Assembly (NCBI GenBank): GCA_902773455.1
Contig: CACYEW010000171.1
Location: forward strand, 1 to 5,963
Length of the DNA stretch: 5,963 nt
Direction of reading: 5' to 3'
Source of the DNA: an uncultured Ruminococcus sp.
Lineage (GTDB): Bacteria > Bacillota > Clostridia > Oscillospirales > CAG-272
Shown: positions 1-5,264 of the stretch, piece by piece
Numbering within the stretch: position 1 is the first letter of the stretch
Layout: each line of letters opens with the position of its first letter
Position numbers and translations under genes: made by a program
Notes under the pieces: model-generated
Databases searched by the model: none
Seen by the model: only the letters and a program-made list of their open reading frames with translations
What the model was told of the DNA's origin: nothing

Positions 1-41
1 ATTACGTTATAAAAGACGGAGATCAAACGGTAGAGCTGTAA
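1..41 (+). CDS. C-terminal tail of an unidentified upstream gene (5' end outside window)
   Basis: The frame starting at base 3 is open from the window edge and reads YVIKDGDQTVEL before a TAA stop at 39-41. The A of that stop is also the first base of the ATG of the pseudouridine synthase gene (TAATG, one-base overlap). This tight junction matches the stop/start overlaps between later genes here, which is the main reason to think the frame is coding. Twelve residues are too few to name a family. The frame that begins at base 2 is also open, but it is simply the in-frame upstream extension of the next gene and has no start codon in view. Confidence 0.45.
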   Translation, partial: YVIKDGDQTVEL

Positions 42-994
42 TGAAAGAGTTCATCATAGGCAAAAACGACGCGGGGCAAAGGCTCGACAAGTTCATACAA
101 AAAACGCTCACCACCCTTCCACCGTCGCTTATGTATAAGGCGATCAGAACGAAAAAGATCAAGGTGAACAGAAAACGCGCCGATCAGTCGCAGATGCTCT
201 GCGAGGGCGATTCGGTACAGTGTTTTCTCGCGCCCGAATTTTTCGCGCCGCTCGAAGATCCCGACGACGCGTATCTGTCGATAAAGCCGTCGCTCAATAT
301 CGTTTACGAAGACGAAAACATACTGCTTTCGGACAAGAAGCCGGGTATGCTCTCGCATTCCGACGAAGGCGGCGACAGAAACACGCTTATAGATCACATA
401 AAGGCGTATTTATATCAGAAGGGCGAGTACGATCCGGACTCCGAAAACAGCTTCGCGCCGGCGTTGTGCAACCGTATAGACAGAAACACGGGCGGTATAG
501 TGATCGCGGCGAAAAACGCGGCGGCTCTGCGCGAGATGAACGAGCGGATAAAGGCGCGCGACGTGCGGAAATACTACCTCTGCGCCGTTCACGGCACGAT
601 GCGCAAGCAGGCGGATATCCTTACGGCGTACCTTATAAAAGACCGCTCGACGAACACGGTGAAGGTGTACGACGAGCCGGGCAAAGGCAGAGTGAAGATA
701 GTAACGGAATATAAGGTGCTGAAAGAAAAAAACGGCTCTTCTCTTCTCGAGGTCCGTCTTATTACCGGCAAGACTCATCAGATACGTTCGCATTTTTCGC
801 ATATCGGTCATCCTCTGCTCGGCGACGGCAAGTACGGCGTGAACCGCGACGACAAAAAGCAGGGTTACAGATTTCAGGCTTTATACTCTTACAGAGTGGT
901 TTTTGATTTTCCGTCGGGCGTTTTATCGTATCTGAACGGCAAAGAATTCCGCGTTGACGAAGGCGGAATATGGTTTATCGGTGATTTCAAATGA
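41..994 (+). CDS. RluA-family 23S rRNA (or tRNA) pseudouridine synthase with S4 domain
   Basis: This 317-residue protein probably converts specific uridines in structured RNA, most likely 23S rRNA, to pseudouridine in the cytoplasm. Residues 1-60 look like an S4 RNA-binding domain (AGQRLDKFIQ at 11-20, IRTKKIKVNRKRA at 35-47). The catalytic core follows from about residue 85. The signature NRIDRNTGG spans 144-152 and contains the catalytic aspartate D147; the more usual form is HRLDxxTSG. The second conserved block, GKTHQIRSHFSHIGHPLLGD, is at 243-262. Length fits RluC/RluD-type enzymes, but I cannot tell which site is modified. The ATG at 41 is the only start candidate in view that keeps the S4 domain whole; the next Met is residue 31. 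No strong ribosome binding site precedes it (only GGTAGAG at 29-35), so translation is probably coupled to the gene ending at 41. Its stop overlaps the lnt start by four bases. The family call is firm; the RluC/RluD choice is open. Confidence 0.95.
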   Translation: MKEFIIGKNDAGQRLDKFIQKTLTTLPPSLMYKAIRTKKIKVNRKRADQSQMLCEGDSVQCFLAPEFFAPLEDPDDAYLSIKPSLNIVYEDENILLSDKKPGMLSHSDEGGDRNTLIDHIKAYLYQKGEYDPDSENSFAPALCNRIDRNTGGIVIAAKNAAALREMNERIKARDVRKYYLCAVHGTMRKQADILTAYLIKDRSTNTVKVYDEPGKGRVKIVTEYKVLKEKNGSSLLEVRLITGKTHQIRSHFSHIGHPLLGDGKYGVNRDDKKQGYRFQALYSYRVVFDFPSGVLSYLNGKEFRVDEGGIWFIGDFK

Positions 995-2589
995 GTATTC
1001 TTCTTATAATATCGAGCGCGCTTGTCACGGGGCTTTGCTATACGTTTTACAAGGTCGGTTTCATCGCTTACTTTTCTTTGATACCGTTGTTTTACGTGAT
1101 GCTGAAAGACGCGGACAATAATAAAAATCCCGTAAGATCGTACTTCAAGGGGTATTTATGGGGCGTGGTCTTCTTCGCCTCCGTCTTTTACTGGTTCGCA
1201 TATCAGTACCCTCTCGAATATCTCGGATTTTCGACCGGCGAGGCGATCGGCTACGTCGCTTTATCGTGGTTCGGGATCGGCGTGCTTTTGTCGTTTTTAC
1301 TCGCGCTCTGGCAGCTGTCTTTTGCTTTTTTTGCAAAAAGCAGACTGTATAAGGCAAAGAAATGGCTTTTCATACCGTTCGTATCGGCTTTTTACGTGCT
1401 TATCGAATTCGTTTATACGCTCGGTCCGCTCGCGTCTCCGTGGTCGAGGCTCGCCGTGACTCAGCAGGCGTATACGGTCGGTATACAGACCGCTTCGGTA
1501 TTCGGCTCGTATTTTCTCTCTTTTCTAATCGTTTTCGTAAACGCCTGTCTTGCTTACGCGTTTTACGTTTTCAGACGTGAAAAAACGAAAAAAACGCCGC
1601 TGTGCTTTGCGGCGGCGGCGCTTTGCTCGGTGATCGTAAACTACGCGGCGGGCGCGGCGCTCTATTTTGCCGACAGATCTTATACCGACGGGCTCGATAC
1701 TTATAACGCGGCGGCTCTGCAGGGCAACATAGTATCCGGCAGAAACAACGCCGGAGGTCCGTGGGAGGTGCTCGACAGATTTACCGAAATGATAAACGAA
1801 GATCTGAAGGAGAATGAAACGAAGCTGTTCGTTTTGCCGGAGGGCTGCTTCTCCCTTTACCTCGAATCGAACGAAGCTTTTGAAAAAGAACTCAGAAAGC
1901 TCTCGGCGGATACCGGAGCGGTACTGCTTTTCAGCTGTTATCAGTACGACGAAGAAAACAGACTGTATAACGTGATGTGGTGCGCTTCGCCCGACGGCGG
2001 GCTGACCGGTCCTTACAGAAAACAGCACCCCGTACCGTTCGGCGAATTCACGCCGGCAAAGGATATAATACTTGCCGTGATGCCGTTTCTGAAGGACGTT
2101 ACGAATCTCGGCGACGAGCTTTCCGCCGGCGGCGAGACCGTCGTGATGGATTCGTCGGTCGGGAAAATAAGCGGTTTTATCTGCTTCGACTCGACGTTTG
2201 AGCAGATCGGCATAGAAGCCGTACAGGGCGGCGCGGAGATACTTTTCGAATCGTCGAACGACTCGTGGTGGATGGATTCTCCGCAGTTATACGAGCATAA
2301 CGGTCACGCGGTACTGCGCGCGGTCGAGACGAGAAGATGTATCGTCAGATCGACCTCCGCCGGATATTCCACCGTCATAAATTCGCGCGGAGAAACTCTC
2401 TCGTCCGTCGCCGCTCTGACCGAAGGATATGCCGGCGCTGAGGTTTATAACAGGGACGATCAGTGCTTTTATATGAGATGCCCGTATCTGTTCCTCTCTC
2501 TTTGCTTTTTATGCGCTGCCGGTCTGCCGGTATGCTCCGCCGTTTACGGAATAAAAGCGCGGCGGTCTGCCGGAAAAGACGGTAAATAA
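991..2589 (+). CDS. lnt: Apolipoprotein N-acyltransferase (Lnt)
   Basis: In known Lnt proteins this membrane enzyme adds a third acyl chain from a phospholipid to the N-terminal cysteine of diacylated lipoproteins, at the outer face of the cytoplasmic membrane. The 532 residues show about seven hydrophobic segments before residue 230 (roughly 1-19, 23-38, 54-72, 87-115, 125-143, 169-194, 203-227), a nitrilase-like domain (about 238-485) and a last membrane segment at about 497-519. This is the E. coli Lnt layout. The pre-domain hallmark LQGNI is at 243-247. The catalytic triad is visible: E284 in LPEG, K344 in YRKQHPVPFGE, and C398 in GFICFD. E352 matches the second essential Glu of E. coli Lnt. 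SNDSWW (422-427) and RAVETRR (443-449) are further family motifs. The C-Y-E of E. coli is C-F-D here. The ATG at 991 lies in an ATGA overlap with the preceding gene and has a weak GGTGAT at 980-985. An intrinsic terminator follows. The gene is unusual for a Firmicute. Confidence 0.93.
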   Translation: MSILLIISSALVTGLCYTFYKVGFIAYFSLIPLFYVMLKDADNNKNPVRSYFKGYLWGVVFFASVFYWFAYQYPLEYLGFSTGEAIGYVALSWFGIGVLLSFLLALWQLSFAFFAKSRLYKAKKWLFIPFVSAFYVLIEFVYTLGPLASPWSRLAVTQQAYTVGIQTASVFGSYFLSFLIVFVNACLAYAFYVFRREKTKKTPLCFAAAALCSVIVNYAAGAALYFADRSYTDGLDTYNAAALQGNIVSGRNNAGGPWEVLDRFTEMINEDLKENETKLFVLPEGCFSLYLESNEAFEKELRKLSADTGAVLLFSCYQYDEENRLYNVMWCASPDGGLTGPYRKQHPVPFGEFTPAKDIILAVMPFLKDVTNLGDELSAGGETVVMDSSVGKISGFICFDSTFEQIGIEAVQGGAEILFESSNDSWWMDSPQLYEHNGHAVLRAVETRRCIVRSTSAGYSTVINSRGETLSSVAALTEGYAGAEVYNRDDQCFYMRCPYLFLSLCFLCAAGLPVCSAVYGIKARRSAGKDGK

Positions 2590-2612
2590 CGAAAATACGG
2601 ATACCCGACGCC

Positions 2613-2648
2613 AAAAAGGCTTCTGCGCGTGAGCGCGGGAGCCTTTTT
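2613..2648 (+). terminator. Intrinsic (rho-independent) terminator after lnt
   Basis: The 9-base arm AAAAAGGCT (2613-2621) pairs with AGCCTTTTT (2640-2648). The stem continues inward through seven more pairs, two of them G-U, to a GTGA loop at 2629-2632. This gives a 16-bp hairpin with no mismatch or bulge, ending in a T run. It starts 23 bases after the lnt stop. The A run on the left arm means it could also terminate transcripts coming from the other side, but no opposing gene is visible. Confidence 0.93.
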
Positions 2649-2692
2649 GTATTCAAAAAATCTCAAACGCGACATAAACGCGGCGAAAACTC

Positions 2693-2721
2693 TTGACTTA
2701 TTCATATAAATGTGATAATAT
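2693..2721 (+). promoter_or_regulatory. Sigma-A/sigma-70-like promoter for the rimO-pgsA-PPTase-hisS operon
   Basis: TTGACT at 2693-2698 matches five of six bases of the -35 consensus. Two overlapping -10 choices exist. GATAAT at 2714-2719 (five of six, 15-base spacer) is directly preceded by an extended -10 TGT. TAATAT at 2716-2721 (four of six) has the ideal 17-base spacer. Either predicts a start near 2725-2730 and a leader of only about 30-35 bases. The promoter sits between the lnt terminator and rimO, as expected for the start of a new transcription unit. Confidence 0.82.
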
Positions 2722-2749
2722 AGTCTAATATAAATTATCGCCGCGACGT

Positions 2750-2755
2750 AAGGAG
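2750..2755 (+). promoter_or_regulatory. Ribosome binding site of rimO
   Basis: AAGGAG lies five bases upstream of the ATG at 2761. It is a near-consensus Shine-Dalgarno sequence and fixes the rimO start. Confidence 0.88.
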
Positions 2756-2760
2756 CAATT

Positions 2761-4101
2761 ATGAAAAAGATAAAGATCGGTTTCGTTTCGCTCGGATGCA
2801 GTAAAAACCAGATAGACACCGAGGTGATGCTGTCTGCTCTTGCAGACGAAGGTTACGAGATAACCGGCGAGGAAGCCGAAGCCGACGTGATAATCATAAA
2901 CACCTGCGCTTTTATCGAGGACGCGAAAAAGGAAGCGATAGACAATATTCTCGATATAGCGTGGTTCAAAAAACACAGACATCTGAAGAAGATAATCGTC
3001 ACCGGCTGTCTTGCCGAAAGATACCGCGAGCAGATCTTCGAGCAGCTGCCCGAAGTGGACGCGCTTGTTGGCGTGGGCAGTATCAAAAACATCGCCGAAG
3101 CGGTGAAACGTTCGCTTTCGGGTGAAAAATACGCCTCGTTCGAAGACAAAAACTCGTCCGAGCTCGGCGGCGGAAGGATGCTGACGACTCCGTCTTACGC
3201 GGCGTACCTCAAGATTGCCGAAGGGTGCGACAACAGATGCACCTACTGCGCCATTCCTCTCATCCGCGGCAGATTCAGATCGCGCACGATCGAAGATATA
3301 GTCGAAGAAGCGAAGCTTCTCGACGCCGACGGATGCAAAGAATTATCGCTGATCGCACAGGATACGAGCCGCTACGGTCTCGACCTTTACGGCGGCTACA
3401 AGCTGCCCGAGCTGATACGCGCGATCTGCGAAAACACCTCGATACCGTGGATAAGGATACTTTACTGCTATCCCGACAAGATCACGGACGAGCTGATCGA
3501 CGAGATAAAGAACAATCCGCGCGTGGTCAAATATATCGACCTGCCGATACAGCATATCAACGACGAAATACTCTCCGCGATGAACCGCCACGGGCAGAGC
3601 GACGTGATAAGAAACGCGATAAAGCGTCTGCGCGAAAGCATTCCCGGCATAACGCTTCGCACCACCGTGATCGCCGGTTTTCCCGGAGAGACGGACGAAC
3701 AGTTCGAGGAGCTTTGCGATTTTATAAAAGAGACGGAATTCGACCGTCTCGGAGCGTTCGCCTACTCGCGTGAAGAAGATACGCCGGCGTACGGTTTCGA
3801 CGATCAGATAGACGAGCAGGTAAAGCAGGACCGCGTCGACAGGATAATGGCTCTGCAATCCGAGATAAGCGAGGCTCTCAACAAAAAGAAGATCCGTACC
3901 ACGGTGAAAGTCCTCTGCGAGGGCTACGACGCCGCGGCGGGCGCGTACGTAGGAAGAAGCGAAGCCGACGCGCCGGACGTTGACGGCAAGATATTCTTCG
4001 ACGTGGGAGAACGTCAGGGACTCCACGAAGACGGCGAATTTCTGAACGTACGCATAACGGGCGCGTACGAGTACGACCTGATAGGCAAAAGCAAAAAATA
4101 A
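2761..4101 (+). CDS. rimO: Ribosomal protein S12 (aspartate-C3)-methylthiotransferase RimO
   Basis: RimO is a cytoplasmic radical-SAM enzyme with two iron-sulfur clusters. It adds a methylthio group to the beta-carbon of a conserved aspartate of ribosomal protein S12 (Asp88/89 in E. coli). The N-terminal methylthiotransferase domain (about 1-120) carries the three auxiliary-cluster cysteines C13, C49 and C83, in the contexts SLGCSKNQIDTE, NTCAF and TGCLAERY. The radical-SAM domain has the motif GCDNRCTYCAIPLIRGRFRS at 155-174, with cluster ligands C156, C160 and C163. A TRAM-like RNA- or protein-binding domain covers about 375-440. The 446-residue length fits RimO (E. coli 441). The SLGCxKNxxDTE opening and the CAIPLIRGRFRSR segment favour RimO over the tRNA-modifying relatives MiaB and MtaB. 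The start is fixed by AAGGAG five bases upstream; the next Met (residue 24) would remove C13. It is the first gene of its operon, 27 bases before pgsA, a pairing I recall as frequent in Firmicutes. Confidence 0.97.
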   Translation: MKKIKIGFVSLGCSKNQIDTEVMLSALADEGYEITGEEAEADVIIINTCAFIEDAKKEAIDNILDIAWFKKHRHLKKIIVTGCLAERYREQIFEQLPEVDALVGVGSIKNIAEAVKRSLSGEKYASFEDKNSSELGGGRMLTTPSYAAYLKIAEGCDNRCTYCAIPLIRGRFRSRTIEDIVEEAKLLDADGCKELSLIAQDTSRYGLDLYGGYKLPELIRAICENTSIPWIRILYCYPDKITDELIDEIKNNPRVVKYIDLPIQHINDEILSAMNRHGQSDVIRNAIKRLRESIPGITLRTTVIAGFPGETDEQFEELCDFIKETEFDRLGAFAYSREEDTPAYGFDDQIDEQVKQDRVDRIMALQSEISEALNKKKIRTTVKVLCEGYDAAAGAYVGRSEADAPDVDGKIFFDVGERQGLHEDGEFLNVRITGAYEYDLIGKSKK

Positions 4102-4112
4102 ACATAAAGCGC

Positions 4113-4120
4113 AAAGGAGA
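4113..4120 (+). promoter_or_regulatory. Ribosome binding site of pgsA
   Basis: AAAGGAGA lies eight bases before the ATG at 4129, in the 27-base gap after rimO. The gap has no room for a promoter or terminator, so rimO and pgsA are probably cotranscribed but translated independently. Confidence 0.85.
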
Positions 4121-4128
4121 CTGAAGAA

Positions 4129-4740
4129 ATGGAAAAGAACAAACTCAATCTGCCGAACATACTTACGCTTTCGCGGATCTGTTTCATACCCTTTATAATG
4201 CTGTTTATTCTGATATCGCCTTCGAACCGGATATGGGCGGATATAGTCGCCGCGGCGCTGTTTCTGCTCGCCGCGCTGACGGATCTTTTCGACGGTATGA
4301 TAGCCAGAAGGAACAGTATGGTCACGAATTTCGGTAAATTCCTCGATCCGATAGCCGACAAGCTTCTCATTTCGGCGTCGCTCGTCGCGCTTATAGGTTC
4401 GGAACGGTTTTCATATCTGAGACTCATACTCGTGATCTGCACCGCAATAATCCTTTTTCGCGAGTTTTCCATAACCTCGATAAGGCTCATCGCCGTAAAG
4501 CACGACGGAACGGTGATCGCCGCGAGCAAGCTCGGAAAGCTGAAGACCGTTATGAGCGTCGTATGCGTGATGTCGGTACTCCTTGAACCGGTCATATTCG
4601 CAGGCGACGGCATCATGGGCAAAATCAGAGACGCTCACGTGCTTTCGATAGTCACGATCGTCATCATGACGCTTCTCACCGTGCTTTCGGGTCTGAATTA
4701 TATCAAAAAATACTTTTCTTACATCGACCCGACAAAATGA
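4129..4740 (+). CDS. pgsA: CDP-diacylglycerol--glycerol-3-phosphate 3-phosphatidyltransferase (PGP synthase)
   Basis: This integral membrane enzyme makes phosphatidylglycerophosphate from CDP-diacylglycerol and sn-glycerol 3-phosphate, the committed step to phosphatidylglycerol and cardiolipin. The 203 residues contain the full CDP-alcohol phosphotransferase signature D-x2-D-G-x2-A-R-x8-G-x3-D-x3-D at 52-77. The metal-binding and catalytic aspartates are D52, D55, D73 and D77. Features that favour PgsA within the superfamily are the early NLPNILTLSR (7-16), the REFSITSIR segment (111-119) and the GKLKT block (136-140). About six hydrophobic stretches are visible (roughly 13-30, 36-52, 79-90, 96-116, 138-157, 169-189), the usual number for the fold, and the length is typical. 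AAAGGAGA at 4113-4120 supports the start. The stop overlaps the next start by four bases (ATGA at 4737-4740). In several Firmicutes pgsA is followed by cinA and recA; here a PPTase and hisS follow instead. Confidence 0.96.
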   Translation: MEKNKLNLPNILTLSRICFIPFIMLFILISPSNRIWADIVAAALFLLAALTDLFDGMIARRNSMVTNFGKFLDPIADKLLISASLVALIGSERFSYLRLILVICTAIILFREFSITSIRLIAVKHDGTVIAASKLGKLKTVMSVVCVMSVLLEPVIFAGDGIMGKIRDAHVLSIVTIVIMTLLTVLSGLNYIKKYFSYIDPTK

Positions 4741-5264
4741 TCCGCCTTTACCACAAAACGCTTTTATCCGAAAAAGACGGGCGGAGAGCCGGCAAAGAAC
4801 TGCTTACCCGCGCCTGCGCCGAAGCGGGCGTCGATTACGGCTCCGAGCCGAAATATAAAAACAGCCGCGGCAAAGAGTATTTCAAAAACGCGCCTTTATT
4901 CTACAACGTATCGCATACGAAAAATCTCGTGTGCGCCGCCGTATCCGATACGGAGGTCGGCGTCGACTGCGAGACCGTGCGCGATATACCGGATCATATG
5001 AAGATCGCAAAAAGGTTTTTCACGCGGCGCGAATTTGAAGAGATCGAACAAAGCGGCGATACTCTTTACGCTTTTCTTACCGTATGGACGAAAAAGGAAA
5101 GCTTCATAAAGCAAACGGGCGAAGGCTTCGCGACGCCGCTTTCGTCGTTTGACGTACGCGAGCTTTCAGCACGGCAGAAAACATTCGAAACAAACGGCGC
5201 GATCGTCACCGTAACGGGGGACGGCGCCGCAGATACTATAATTATAAACGGAGACACCATATGA
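4737..5264 (+). CDS. Compact Sfp-type 4'-phosphopantetheinyl transferase
   Basis: The family transfers phosphopantetheine from coenzyme A to a conserved serine of carrier proteins (ACP/PCP), turning apo into holo form in the cytoplasm. The 175 residues align by eye with the core of Bacillus Sfp. NVSHT (57-61) is the CoA-binding NVSH motif. GVDCE (75-79) gives Mg ligands D77 and E79 (Sfp D107, E109). AKRFFTRREF (91-100) matches the Sfp AKRFF region. WTKKESFIKQTGEGF (117-131) supplies E121 and K125 (Sfp E151, K155). The PL-SF segment (134-138) matches the Sfp exit region. All key residues are present, so it is probably active, although it is about 50 residues shorter than Sfp (224), with both ends reduced. 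There is no usable ribosome binding site, and the ATG overlaps the pgsA stop, so translation is probably coupled. The partner carrier protein is not in the window. It could serve fatty-acid ACP or a PKS/NRPS located elsewhere; the sequence does not decide. Confidence 0.92.
   Translation: MIRLYHKTLLSEKDGRRAGKELLTRACAEAGVDYGSEPKYKNSRGKEYFKNAPLFYNVSHTKNLVCAAVSDTEVGVDCETVRDIPDHMKIAKRFFTRREFEEIEQSGDTLYAFLTVWTKKESFIKQTGEGFATPLSSFDVRELSARQKTFETNGAIVTVTGDGAADTIIINGDTI
5250..5253 (+). promoter_or_regulatory. Ribosome binding site of hisS, inside the PPTase gene
   Basis: GGAG (within CGGAGAC) lies seven bases before the ATG at 5261, within the last codons of the PPTase gene. Together with the ATGA overlap at 5261-5264 it fixes the hisS start. 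Confidence 0.75.

Noticed and set aside
23..397. 124-codon minus-strand open frame opposite the pseudouridine synthase start
   Set aside because: It has no family resemblance and overlaps a gene with a clear S4 domain and catalytic motif.
1525..2028. 167-codon minus-strand open frame inside lnt
   Set aside because: It is arginine-rich without motifs and is fully explained by the lnt reading frame.
2649..2760. Possible riboswitch or T-box leader before rimO
   Set aside because: The predicted transcript leader is only about 30-35 bases, too short for any known riboswitch or T-box.
2544..2982. Two minus-strand open frames (2544-2819 and 2725-2982) spanning the lnt-rimO gap
   Set aside because: They run through the terminator and promoter on the other strand, have no plausible start signals and show no motifs.
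3225..3773. 182-codon plus-strand open frame in another frame of rimO
   Set aside because: It is extremely Arg/Asp/His-rich, typical of a frame-shifted reading, and overlaps the radical-SAM core.
3343..4026. 227-codon open frame on the minus strand inside rimO
   Set aside because: It lies wholly within a well-supported gene and its translation has no recognisable motif. It is an antisense shadow of the codon pattern.
4014..4622. 202-codon minus-strand open frame covering the rimO end and most of pgsA
   Set aside because: It is serine- and isoleucine-rich with no domain, opposite two genes with intact catalytic motifs, so it is a shadow.
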